A stretch of 64,000 bases of DNA from Clostridia bacterium. Its GTDB lineage: Bacteria; Bacillota; Clostridia; Oscillospirales; CAG-272. The notes beneath the pieces were generated by a model, which did no database searches, was not told the DNA's origin, and worked only from the letters and a program-made list of their open reading frames with translations. The stretch lies in assembly GCA_017536475.1 (NCBI GenBank), contig JAFXHH010000001.1:1-64000 (forward strand), in the 5' to 3' direction. How positions within the stretch are numbered: the stretch's first letter is position 1; each line of letters opens with the position of its first letter. Shown piece after piece: positions 56,304 to 64,000 of this stretch. Position numbers and translations under genes: made by a program.

Positions 56304-56406
56304 GTGAAAGTTACTTCTATTTTTACATTGAAGTATGCTTTTTCACGCGCGAATTTTGCCTTTGTGGCAAAATTCATCGATTACTATTTGTGCCGCCGTT
56401 GGCGGC
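56304..56406 (+). promoter_or_regulatory. Structured leader RNA, copy A
   Basis: Three hairpins can form. P1 pairs the first bases (GTGAAA, 56304-56309) with TTTCAC (56341-56346), and ACTTC (56313-56317) with GAAGT (56330-56334). P2 is GAATTTTGCC (56351-56360) with GGCAAAATTC (56366-56375). P3 is GCCGCC-GTT-GGCGGC (56392-56406), just before the ribosome site. P1 and P2 recur in copy B with compatible or compensatory changes. Confidence 0.55.
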
Positions 56407-56420
56407 GGAATGGAGATTAA
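56304..56420 (+). CDS. Leader peptide frame A, paired with 63266
   Basis: A 38-codon frame from GTG 56304, with AAAGGAG 6 bases upstream, stopping at TAA one base before the hydrolase ATG. The peptide shares MKVT, (K/R)YAFSRA, FAF, AK and DY with the frame at 63266, in the same register without gaps to codon 28. Differences between the two are mostly non-synonymous, so conservation seems to act on DNA or RNA rather than on the peptide. It may be a true small protein, a regulatory leader, or a repeat that happens to be open. Confidence 0.5.
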   Translation: MKVTSIFTLKYAFSRANFAFVAKFIDYYLCRRWRRNGD

Positions 56421-56421
56421 A

Positions 56422-58293
56422 ATGAAAAATCCAACTTGGCAAAGACCGAAAACCACAAAAGCATATCTGCATAGACCGCTATCCGAGAGAATAGCTCTGC
56501 TTTGTCCCGATTTCAAGATACTCGATCTTCCGCTTCAGGACAACGGTATTCACGTAGGTCAGCTTGGCGTTGGCTTGCTCGTTCTGCACGGCGACGAGAT
56601 GGTCGGATTTGATCTCGACGAAACCAAGTATCGCCCCGTCGAGTGCGGTCTGCCGATATACGAGGTCATAAATCGCGGCGAGTGCTTGACCAAGGTCGAG
56701 GCATTCGCAGGCAGTGAGCGAAATCCTACAATATATTTCAAGGTAACGCTTGTCAATGATACGATGGAAACTGTGCAGAGCAGTATTGGACTTATGGCGC
56801 GCTCGGGTCAGGAAAAATATATGGTCAATCAGCATCAGGAGGGATATTGCCCCTACCGCCCCAACGAAAAGAATTGGTATATGCTGAAGCGGACGTGGAA
56901 CAAGATATCAGACAACCTTGCGGCAAGCGATATGGGATATCTTTGTGTCAAGTGCGACGCCGAGTGGGTGGATCACTCGAAAAACGGCCATAGCTTTGCT
57001 GCCGCAGACTATTTCCGAGTTGATTATAGCCTTGAGGCAGGCGAGAGTATGTCGTTCACGGGCGCTCTGCGCGCAAAAGAGGAGATATCCGATTTCGATT
57101 ACGATATAAAACGTGCCGAGGCGGTCGAATTTTGGTGTCAGACGGCCGAAAAGATAACCAATCTCCCGAATACCGACGACGAAAGATATCTCGGCGTATA
57201 CAAGCATTGTGCCGTTCAGTGTATGCAGATGATCTCGCGCTACGAGGGTCAGGAGACTATCACGGTACGTCAGGGAGACATCGCACGCTTCGTTTGGCCC
57301 TACGAGGGCGCGCAGGTGCTTGTAAATCTCGAGCGCGCGGGCATAACCGAATACAGCGCTGACGCTTACCGTGGATATTTTGACCGTTGGCTCGTCAAGG
57401 ACGGCGAGGATAAGGGCAAGATCGGAAGTACTGCGGGCTGGGATAACTTTACAGGCTCGGTAATATGGGGACTCTCGGAGCACCTCAAAAACGTAAACAG
57501 CAGAGAAGAATTTGAAGAATTTTTGCCGTATCTTGTGGATATGCGCGATTGGATAGAAAGAAAGAGAATGTCGCCGAGAGAGAACGGCTACGAGCGTCTA
57601 TTCCCCGCGGGAGTAGGTAGCGACTGGGCGGAAAGAGGACAGTTCTGGACGTTCACCGATAGCCATAACTGTATGGCGTTGCGCTCGATGTGCGAGGCGC
57701 TTAAGATGTACGGCTCGGATGAATACAAGCCTACCAAGGAAATGTACGACGATTACTGCAAGACTATCTGTGACATTCGCGACGAGCTCTTCAGCGGTCA
57801 CGAAAACGACGAAATATATATCCTTCCTCACATGCTTGGAATACCCTTTGAGGACAGCGAAAACTACAGCTATTATACCGACGGTGCACCGTATTTGCTC
57901 TACACGGGCTTTATCGAACCGGGAAGCGAGATCCAAAAGAAAATGGAGGCATTCTTCATCAAGCGCGGTCAGTTTGAAAAGGGACTCACGGGCAGAATGA
58001 CGAGCTGTGCAAGTATGTGGGACGAAGCCTACTTCGGCGGCTACGGTGACGTGTGGTACACCATGCAGAGTGAGACCTATTGGATAAAGGCTTGGGTCGC
58101 ATGCGGCGAATACGAAAAAGCCAGGGAATCACTTGACGCGATGCTCTATTACGGAATGACCGAGGAGCACATCGTTGCAGAGCGTTATTGCTCGATAAAC
58201 CCTTGGTATAACCCTTGGCAGCCCAACGGAAGCGGCTCGTCACGAGTGATCGAGATGATGCTTACGTTTTTCGGCAAAAAAGCTGAATTTTAG
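56422..58293 (+). CDS. Probable (alpha/alpha)6-barrel glycoside hydrolase
   Basis: A 623-residue protein. The N-terminal 250 residues are a beta-sandwich (LGVGLLVLHGDEMVGFDLDE, SMSFTGALRAKEE). The rest is helical with Trp-rich turns (GSTAGWDNFTGSVIWG, SDWAERGQFWTFTDSHNCMA, INPWYNPWQPNGSG), as in six-hairpin glycosidases. No exact GH family is assigned. No signal peptide, so cytoplasmic. ATG 56422 is chosen because GGAG is 6 bases upstream; the frame's earlier ATG at 56335 falls inside the leader element. Nine bases separate it from the next hydrolase gene, so the two form an operon. Confidence 0.7.
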   Translation: MKNPTWQRPKTTKAYLHRPLSERIALLCPDFKILDLPLQDNGIHVGQLGVGLLVLHGDEMVGFDLDETKYRPVECGLPIYEVINRGECLTKVEAFAGSERNPTIYFKVTLVNDTMETVQSSIGLMARSGQEKYMVNQHQEGYCPYRPNEKNWYMLKRTWNKISDNLAASDMGYLCVKCDAEWVDHSKNGHSFAAADYFRVDYSLEAGESMSFTGALRAKEEISDFDYDIKRAEAVEFWCQTAEKITNLPNTDDERYLGVYKHCAVQCMQMISRYEGQETITVRQGDIARFVWPYEGAQVLVNLERAGITEYSADAYRGYFDRWLVKDGEDKGKIGSTAGWDNFTGSVIWGLSEHLKNVNSREEFEEFLPYLVDMRDWIERKRMSPRENGYERLFPAGVGSDWAERGQFWTFTDSHNCMALRSMCEALKMYGSDEYKPTKEMYDDYCKTICDIRDELFSGHENDEIYILPHMLGIPFEDSENYSYYTDGAPYLLYTGFIEPGSEIQKKMEAFFIKRGQFEKGLTGRMTSCASMWDEAYFGGYGDVWYTMQSETYWIKAWVACGEYEKARESLDAMLYYGMTEEHIVAERYCSINPWYNPWQPNGSGSSRVIEMMLTFFGKKAEF

Positions 58294-58302
58294 GAGATTT
58301 TT

Positions 58303-61300
58303 ATGAAACCAAGCGATAAAATAAAGCAAGAATTTATCTCGCCGTCGGCAGAATACCGTGGCAAGCCGTTCTGGTCGTGGAATGGGGAATTGCGTGGCGA
58401 GGAGCTTGTCCGTCAGGCACATATTATGAAGGAAATGGGACTCGGCGGATACTTTATGCACTCGCGCGCGGGACTTATAACCGAGTATCTCGGTGACGAA
58501 TGGTTTGATCTGATAAATCAGGTCGCTGACGCCGCCGAGGCGGACGGAATGGAGGCTTGGCTCTACGACGAGGACAGATGGCCGTCGGGCTCTGCGGGAG
58601 GAAAGGTCACCGTCGACCCGCAGTACCGTATGAAGTCGCTTTACGTCTACGAATCGGATATTGACAGAGTAGTGTGGGACGAGCAATCGATATCTTTGTT
58701 CGTTGCCAAAATTGACGGAATAAATATCTGGACGTACGAAAAACTTGACAAGATCACCTCGACGGATAAAGCTACAAAGGCACTTACCGAAGCCGTTGAA
58801 AGACTGTCGGACACTTGCGCCGATCTGCCCGGAAAATGGCGAGCGCTCCGCTTTGCCATCGTGCCTGATCCGTGCAACTCAAACTACAACGGAACGACCT
58901 ACATAGATACGATGAGCCGCAAGGCGACCGACAAATTTATCGAAATGACCCACGAGGAGTATAAAAAGCGTTGCGGGGACCGTCTCGGCAGAAGCATCAA
59001 GGGCATTTTTACCGACGAGCCGCATCGCGGCCACTGCCTTGACAATCGCAGGGAAGTCGACGGAGTCATTTCCTGCGCGATGTGCTGGACCGACGATATT
59101 TTCGAGGAATTCCGCCGCCGCTACGGATACGATCCCGAGCCGATGATACCCGAGCTTTTCTATCGCCCGAGGGCAGAGAAGGTTGCTCCGATAAAGCTAA
59201 ATTATATCGACCTTGCCGATTCGCTTTTCCTTGAGCGCTTTGCCAAGCCGATCAACGATTGGTGTGAGAAGAACGGAATTATATTCACGGGCCACGTGCT
59301 CCACGAGGACAGCCTTATGAATCAGACCGTTCCCGAGGGCTCGCTCATGCGCTTTTACGAATATATGGGATATCCGGGAATAGACTGTCTTTCCGAGCAT
59401 AACCGCTGCTATTGGATAGTCAAGCAGTTATCGTCTGCGGCACGTCAGCTCGGCAAAAAATGGCTACTTTCGGAGCTTTACGGATGCACGGGCTGGCAGT
59501 TCAACTTCAAGTCGCACAAGGCAGTCGGAGATTGGCAGGCTTTGTTCGGAATAAATCTACGATGTCAGCATCTGTCGTGGTACACTATGGAGGGCGAATC
59601 CAAGAGAGATTACCCCGCGTCGATATTGCATCAGTCGCCGTGGTATAAGGATTATTCCAAGGTCGAGGACTATTTCGCACGCTTTGGACTCGTTATGTCA
59701 GAGGGAGAAGCCGACTGTGACGTTTTGCTTCTCAATCCAATCGAGTCGCTCTGGTGTCAGGCGTATATGGGATGGTCGAATTGGATATACAACGTCTCAC
59801 AGGACGTCGCACCGTATGAGCAGAGATATGAACGTATCTTCCATTTTCTTGCCGACAATCAGGTAGATTTTGACTACGGCGAGGAAGAAATGATGTCGCG
59901 TATGGCATCGGTAGAGCTTGCTGAGGACGGCAAGCCGATCTTAAGGGTCGGAAAAGCCCAGTATCGCGTAGTGATAGTGACGAATATGCTGACTATAAGA
60001 CCCACCACCATTGCGTTGCTTAAAAGCTTTATGGAGCAGGGAGGAAAGGTCATATTTGCAGGCGACGTTCCCGCATACGTCGATGCAGTAGCATCCGACG
60101 AGCCCGAAAAGCTTGCAAATTGTGTCGGCGCTATAAAAGTAGGCTTTGACGAACAAGAAATAGTTACGGCAGTGCGCGCAAACAGCCTCGCTTGCATCAA
60201 TGTCACTAATGTAGACGGAAATACCGAAAGATCGGTCTTTGCCCAAGTGAGAAAAGGCTTTGGCGAGGACGGATATGCCGTTGTCGTTCTAAATACGGAT
60301 AGAGAATCTCCAAAAGAAAAGCTGACGCTCGCGCTCTCCGTACCGAAGAACTATTACGTTGAAGAATGGGATCTTGAAACGGGCGAGAGATTTGACGCGT
60401 CGATCGCTTCAAAGTATGACGGCGGAGAGATCAGCGTTTACTTTGATCTCGAGGCGGCAGGGACGAAATGCTTTGTTTTCACTCCTGAAAAGGAGGATCT
60501 TAAGGCGCTCAATGCTTGGGATACCGTGGCAGAGGCTACGATAACCGGAGACTTCGAATATATCGCTGACGAGCCGAACGTCTGCGTGCTCGACTGGGTA
60601 AAATGGCGTTGGAAAGATGGAGAGTGGCATAGCGAGACCGAGGTCTTGCGTGCAGACCGCGAGATACGCTCGGATATCGGCATAGAATGGCGCGGGGGAG
60701 AGATGATCCAGCCTTGGTATGCCAAGCTAAACGACACGAAAAAATACGGTGAGCTTCAGCTTGAATACGAATTTTACGTTGACACATTGCCGGATGGAGA
60801 GATGTTTCTTGCAGGAGAGCGACCCGAATTCAATTTCTATAAGATCAACGGAGTCAGCCCCAAAAACGAGGATATAAACGACTTTTGGATAGACGATTGC
60901 TTCAAGCGCATGGTGATTCCCGAGGGTACGTTGAAGATCGGTAAAAATACTGTAACGGTCGATGTGGCCTTTATGCGTACTACTAACGTCGAGGCTTTGT
61001 ATCTCGTCGGAGATTTCGGTGTGAAGACCGAGGGAAGAAAGAGAAGCCTTACCGTGTCGCCCAAGCTTATCGGATGTGAAAACTACGCAAGCTACGATAT
61101 GCCGTTTTACACGGGGAGCATCACTTATCATCTTACCGCAGAGCACTATGCAGACGTTCTGGGCGCAGACGGCAATGAAGCTGACCGAATAGTCATTTCT
61201 CCCGAGCATTTTACGGGTAGCTGCGTCAAGGTGACGGCACTCGGCAAGACGACGGTTCTCGGTTGGGATCCGTACGAGGCAGACGTGACCGAAGCATATC

Positions 61301-61497
61301 GCACAGGCGCGCCTATCGACGTTACGGTGGTCGGCACGCGCCGAAATTTGTTCGGACCGTTGCATCAGTATCCCGCTATCGTGGGGGCTTATGGTCCGGG
61401 CAACTTTGTGACCGACGGTGACGCTTGGACAGATGATTACAGCCTTATCGACAGCGGACTTACAGGCATTGTGTTTAAAGCACAGAGCAAAAAATAA
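58303..61497 (+). CDS. Large glycosyl hydrolase, GH106-like (alpha-L-rhamnosidase type)
   Basis: A 1064-residue protein. The opening KPFWSWNGELRGEELVRQ, then GGYFMHSRAGLITEYL and AWLYDEDRWPSGSAGGKV (about 87-105), is the pattern of the GH106/GH-like family. A TIM-barrel core continues to about residue 460 (GIFTDEPHRGHC, GHVLHEDSLMNQ). It is followed by a Rossmann-like region, beta-sandwiches and a C-terminal galactose-binding-like module (NTVTVDVAFMRTTNVEALY). No signal peptide. GGAG 8 bases before ATG. With the upstream hydrolase it likely processes imported rhamnose-type oligosaccharides (inference). Confidence 0.75.
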   Translation: MKPSDKIKQEFISPSAEYRGKPFWSWNGELRGEELVRQAHIMKEMGLGGYFMHSRAGLITEYLGDEWFDLINQVADAAEADGMEAWLYDEDRWPSGSAGGKVTVDPQYRMKSLYVYESDIDRVVWDEQSISLFVAKIDGINIWTYEKLDKITSTDKATKALTEAVERLSDTCADLPGKWRALRFAIVPDPCNSNYNGTTYIDTMSRKATDKFIEMTHEEYKKRCGDRLGRSIKGIFTDEPHRGHCLDNRREVDGVISCAMCWTDDIFEEFRRRYGYDPEPMIPELFYRPRAEKVAPIKLNYIDLADSLFLERFAKPINDWCEKNGIIFTGHVLHEDSLMNQTVPEGSLMRFYEYMGYPGIDCLSEHNRCYWIVKQLSSAARQLGKKWLLSELYGCTGWQFNFKSHKAVGDWQALFGINLRCQHLSWYTMEGESKRDYPASILHQSPWYKDYSKVEDYFARFGLVMSEGEADCDVLLLNPIESLWCQAYMGWSNWIYNVSQDVAPYEQRYERIFHFLADNQVDFDYGEEEMMSRMASVELAEDGKPILRVGKAQYRVVIVTNMLTIRPTTIALLKSFMEQGGKVIFAGDVPAYVDAVASDEPEKLANCVGAIKVGFDEQEIVTAVRANSLACINVTNVDGNTERSVFAQVRKGFGEDGYAVVVLNTDRESPKEKLTLALSVPKNYYVEEWDLETGERFDASIASKYDGGEISVYFDLEAAGTKCFVFTPEKEDLKALNAWDTVAEATITGDFEYIADEPNVCVLDWVKWRWKDGEWHSETEVLRADREIRSDIGIEWRGGEMIQPWYAKLNDTKKYGELQLEYEFYVDTLPDGEMFLAGERPEFNFYKINGVSPKNEDINDFWIDDCFKRMVIPEGTLKIGKNTVTVDVAFMRTTNVEALYLVGDFGVKTEGRKRSLTVSPKLIGCENYASYDMPFYTGSITYHLTAEHYADVLGADGNEADRIVISPEHFTGSCVKVTALGKTTVLGWDPYEADVTEAYRTGAPIDVTVVGTRRNLFGPLHQYPAIVGAYGPGNFVTDGDAWTDDYSLIDSGLTGIVFKAQSKK

Positions 61498-61514
61498 ATA
61501 TGTTTTTATAATCA

Positions 61515-61540
61515 GGAGCAAGGACGTGTGTCCTTGCTCC
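61515..61540 (+). terminator. Rho-independent terminator
   Basis: GGAGCAAGGAC-GTGT-GTCCTTGCTCC, an 11-bp stem, followed by a T-rich stretch. Ends the hydrolase operon. Confidence 0.85.
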
Positions 61541-61609
61541 ATTTCGCTTTTTTTGGAATAAAAATGTTCAATTTGTATAAAAATCTTATAATTTGTTTGT
61601 ATTTTTCTA

Positions 61610-61638
61610 TTGAATTTTTTGCTATTTAATGATATAAT
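61610..61638 (+). promoter_or_regulatory. Promoter of malQ
   Basis: TTGAAT (61610-61615), 17 bases, TATAAT (61633-61638). Confidence 0.8.
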
Positions 61639-61732
61639 CATTAATGGACGTATAAAGTGAGTCTTTTCGGCTATATGATACGACTAAAAAATAACGCAAA
61701 ATTCAAACGACGTTTTAGGAGGATCGTTTTTT

Positions 61733-63223
61733 ATGAATGATACTAAAAATTTCGGATTTAAACATAAGGCGGGAGTGATCATGCCCGTCAGCAGTCTGCC
61801 CTCAAAGTACGGTATCGGCAGCTTTGGCAAGGCGGCACATGATTTCATTGATTTTCTCGACGCTACAGGGCAAAAATGCTGGCAGGTGCTGCCTCTTAAC
61901 CCCACGTCCTATGGTGACAGTCCGTATCAGTCGCCCTCGTCTGTTGCAGGAAACCCCTATTTTGTAGACCTTGATATTCTCGCGAAAAAAGGACTTTTGT
62001 TCAAGGAAGAGCTTGAAGCGCAGAAAAACGATTCTGAAAAAATAGATTACGGAAGGCTCTTTAACGTAAGATATTTTGCTCTCCGTATGGCGCACTTCCG
62101 CTTCAAGCCCGATGCGGAATATAAGAAATTCGTAAAGAATAATGCCTCGTGGCTCGAGAACTACGCACTCTTTATGGCGCTCAAGACGCGCTACAACTAT
62201 TGCCAGTGGACCTATTGGGATGAGGAGCACAGAAACTACCAAAAGGCGATCACCCACAAAGCTGAATTTGAAGAGGAAATGTCATTTTGGCGCTGGGTAC
62301 AGTATGAATTCGCGGCTCAATGGAAGGAGATCGTTCGCCACGCTCACGAAAAGGGAATAATGATCATCGGAGACATGCCGATATACGTAGCTCACGACAG
62401 TATGGACGTCTGGGCGGCTCCCGAGCAGTTCTTGCTTGACGAAAATTATAATCCCACGGTAGTAGCAGGCTGTCCCCCCGACGGATTTTCTCCCGACGGA
62501 CAGCTTTGGGGCAACCCGATATATAACTGGGAGCTTATGGAGAAGGACGGTTTTTCGTGGTGGATCGATAGAGTCAGATCGGCATTCAAGCTCTACGACA
62601 TTCTCCGAATAGACCACTTCCGCGGCTTTGCGGGATACTATAACGTGCCTTACGGTGAGACTACTGCGAGAAACGGAAAATGGGATTCCGCGCCAGGAAT
62701 CGCGCTCTTCCGCGCGATTGCCGAAAAATATCCAAAGGCGAAGATCATCGCGGAGGATCTTGGATTTATTACCGAGGACGTGCGTGAGCTTCTTACCGAC
62801 ACGGGCTTTCCCGGAATGAAGATGCTCCACTTCGCGTTCTACGACGAGGACAGCGAGTATCTGCCGAGAATGTTTGAGACCAAGAATTGCGTAGTATATG
62901 CCTCCTCCCACGATTCCGACTGTACTTATACGTGGGTAAGGAATCTTTCGGATGACGCTAAAAAGAGATTTAACGAGGAATGTCCTCACACCAAGGGACA
63001 GAGCCGCACGTACGATCTTATCGAATTTGCATTCAACAGCATCGCGAACCTTGCGGTAGTTCCCATGCAGGATTATCTTGAGCTTTCCAACGAGGAGGGA
63101 AGAATGAACACTCCCTCTACAGCAACGGGCAACTGGGCTTGGAGAATAAGCCCGCGATACAATACGGCAAAGCTCAGAGAAAGGATGCTCGATCTTGCCA
63201 CCAAGACGAAGCGTAACAAATAA
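61733..63223 (+). CDS. malQ: 4-alpha-glucanotransferase (amylomaltase, GH77)
   Basis: A 496-residue GH77 enzyme that transfers maltosyl units between alpha-1,4-glucans. AGVIMPVSSLPSKYGIGSFG opens the protein. DILRIDHFRGFAGYY carries the catalytic Asp, KIIAEDLGFITEDV the acid/base Glu, and YASSHDSDC the third carboxylate (family usually THDND). AGGAGG lies 10 bases before ATG. No terminator follows, so transcription probably continues through the second leader element into the pullulanase gene. Together they degrade glycogen or starch. Confidence 0.95.
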   Translation: MNDTKNFGFKHKAGVIMPVSSLPSKYGIGSFGKAAHDFIDFLDATGQKCWQVLPLNPTSYGDSPYQSPSSVAGNPYFVDLDILAKKGLLFKEELEAQKNDSEKIDYGRLFNVRYFALRMAHFRFKPDAEYKKFVKNNASWLENYALFMALKTRYNYCQWTYWDEEHRNYQKAITHKAEFEEEMSFWRWVQYEFAAQWKEIVRHAHEKGIMIIGDMPIYVAHDSMDVWAAPEQFLLDENYNPTVVAGCPPDGFSPDGQLWGNPIYNWELMEKDGFSWWIDRVRSAFKLYDILRIDHFRGFAGYYNVPYGETTARNGKWDSAPGIALFRAIAEKYPKAKIIAEDLGFITEDVRELLTDTGFPGMKMLHFAFYDEDSEYLPRMFETKNCVVYASSHDSDCTYTWVRNLSDDAKKRFNEECPHTKGQSRTYDLIEFAFNSIANLAVVPMQDYLELSNEEGRMNTPSTATGNWAWRISPRYNTAKLRERMLDLATKTKRNK

Positions 63224-63265
63224 AAAAATCCAAAGATTAATATTTGTTGAAGAATGGAAGCCTGC

Positions 63266-63359
63266 ATGAAGGTTACTTTCGCTTCAATAGTGAGGTATGC
63301 TTTTTCACGCGCGGATTTTGCCTTTGGGGCAAAATCAAACGATTATTCTGTAGCAGAAT
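63266..63359 (+). promoter_or_regulatory. Structured leader RNA, copy B
   Basis: Same fold as copy A. The P1 pairings are kept through G-U pairs. P2 is GATTTTGCC with GGCAAAATC, where one base pair has changed from A-T (56352/56374) to G-C (63314/63336). P3 is ATTCTG-TAG-CAGAAT (63345-63359), unrelated in sequence to P3 of copy A but in the same place, before the ribosome site. Confidence 0.55.
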
Positions 63360-63373
63360 GGAGGCCTATATGA
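63266..63373 (+). CDS. Leader peptide frame B, paired with 56304
   Basis: A 35-codon frame from ATG 63266, with TGGAAG 5 bases upstream. Its TGA overlaps the pullulanase ATG as ATGA, so the two would be translationally coupled. It shares MKVT, RYAFSRA, FAF, AK and DY with the frame at 56304. The C-terminal parts differ completely. Real small protein or regulatory leader; see the paired entry. Confidence 0.5.
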   Translation: MKVTFASIVRYAFSRADFAFGAKSNDYSVAEWRPI

Positions 63374-64000
63374 AAAAGACATTTCGTTACGTATCCCTGA
63401 TCCTCGCGTTGTTAATGATAATATCGGTCGGCTTGACCGCATGTGATACGTCGGTCGGAGATGCAGGTGAAACGACCACGTCGAAGCCCGAGGACAACGT
63501 GCCCAAGGATGAATATAATCTTCCTTTGGAGGACGGATACAATCAACTTACTTTTTATTGGACCTATAATGGCACTTATGAAAACTGCGATATGTGGATC
63601 TGGTGGGGAGACAAAGCAGGTCAAGGCTACGTTTTTCACGAATGTGAGTACGGTGCCAAGGTCGTCATCAACGTTCCTGAGGATGTAGAGCAGGTTGGAT
63701 TTATTGTACGTAGGGATTGCTCCGACCCGGGCGGAAGCTCGTGGGGAAGCGCCACCAAGGATTTTGAGGAGGACAGATTTGCCACGATCGAGGGCAAGGA
63801 GACCGTCATCTATTTGAAATCGGGCGTTCAGGATCAATTCAAAAGCTATGATGGAGGAAAAACTCTCGTAATGATAAGAGGATTTAAATTAGCAGGAATG
63901 GCAGACGAGCGAAAGATCAGCTACAGCATAACGCCCGCCGCTACTATTTCGAGTTGCGATCAGGTAAAGGTGTATCAGGGAGATCGCGAGATCAAGGTAA
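63370..64000 (+). CDS. Lipoprotein type I pullulanase with CBM41 (N-terminal part)
   Basis: At least 210 codons, running off the right edge. Lipoprotein signal peptide with lipobox LTAC (Cys25), then a short Thr/Glu linker. A CBM41-type starch-binding module follows (LTFYWTYNGTYENCDMWIWW, VGFIVRRDC, DRFATI), as found at the N-terminus of pullulanases. The next part (ISYSITPAATISS) resembles the linker domain before the catalytic barrel. It would debranch alpha-1,6 links of starch or glycogen at the cell surface. The catalytic domain is not visible, so the call rests on CBM41 and the malQ neighbour. Confidence 0.75.
   Translation, partial: MKKTFRYVSLILALLMIISVGLTACDTSVGDAGETTTSKPEDNVPKDEYNLPLEDGYNQLTFYWTYNGTYENCDMWIWWGDKAGQGYVFHECEYGAKVVINVPEDVEQVGFIVRRDCSDPGGSSWGSATKDFEEDRFATIEGKETVIYLKSGVQDQFKSYDGGKTLVMIRGFKLAGMADERKISYSITPAATISSCDQVKVYQGDREIKV

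Larger units (their letters stand above)
63251..63374 (+). repeat. Imperfect 20-bp direct repeats flanking leader element B
   Basis: 63251-63270 and 63355-63374 match at 17 of 20 bases. Each consists of AGAATGGA, a short spacer and ATGAA, that is, a ribosome site plus start codon. They are 104 bases apart and bracket the leader frame exactly. Confidence 0.75.

Noticed and set aside
61675-61740. A 21-codon frame overlapping the malQ start
   Set aside because: No ribosome site before its ATG and no similarity to the leader peptides at 56304 and 63266.

Overview
The window looks like a chromosomal segment of a Gram-positive Clostridia-type bacterium (Bacillota, probably an uncultured gut-type lineage). 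The basis is strong AGGAGG-type ribosome sites, TTGACA-17-TATAAT promoters, frequent GTG/TTG starts, lipoprotein signal peptides, a class III fructose-1,6-bisphosphatase, DegV, EpsG, and the cmk-plsC-ispH/S1 gene order with IspH fused to ribosomal S1 repeats. No phage, insertion sequence or CRISPR array was seen.

Layout. 1-8 kb: two very large membrane-anchored surface proteins built from MBG-like beta repeats around a transglutaminase-like domain. The first also has 14 Asp-rich 12-residue repeats. 8-17 kb: two large lipoproteins of unknown function, a WbsX/GH99-like protein, a small membrane protein and a two-gene tRNA-Leu operon. 17.3-45.4 kb: one long exopolysaccharide/capsule locus on the + strand. 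It holds an initiating sugar-phosphate transferase, eleven glycosyltransferases, an EpsG-type polymerase, a Wzx flippase, a CDP-glycerol-type transferase, a three-gene 2-hydroxyethylphosphonate pathway, the UDP-L-FucNAc trio and a nucleotidyltransferase. No chain-length regulator or tyrosine kinase was seen inside it. 45.5-56.2 kb: housekeeping genes (uracil permease, RpiR regulator, flavoprotein, cmk, plsC, ispH-S1, tRNA-Val, degV, fbp). 56.3-64 kb: carbohydrate catabolism (two glycoside hydrolases, malQ, start of a pullulanase).

How it fits together. The capsule locus appears to build a FucNAc-containing glycan carrying a phosphonate. PEP mutase (fused to two nucleotidyltransferase domains), phosphonopyruvate decarboxylase and an iron-dependent reductase would make 2-hydroxyethylphosphonate. 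The fused cytidylyltransferases could activate it, and the neighbouring CDP-glycerol-type transferase is a candidate to attach it. An aldolase and a 2-ketoacid reductase homologue may add a further small acid. The locus is a mosaic: several glycosyltransferase genes are much more AT-rich than the phosphonate and FucNAc genes, and one has been inserted between aepY and capE with a perfect 37-bp duplication.

The most novel items are: (1) a pair of related 104-118 bp leader cassettes at 56.3 and 63.3 kb, each encoding a small peptide abutting the next start codon, with a foldable, partly covarying RNA; (2) the three-domain phosphonate enzyme; (3) an internal ribosome site at the exact IspH/S1 junction.
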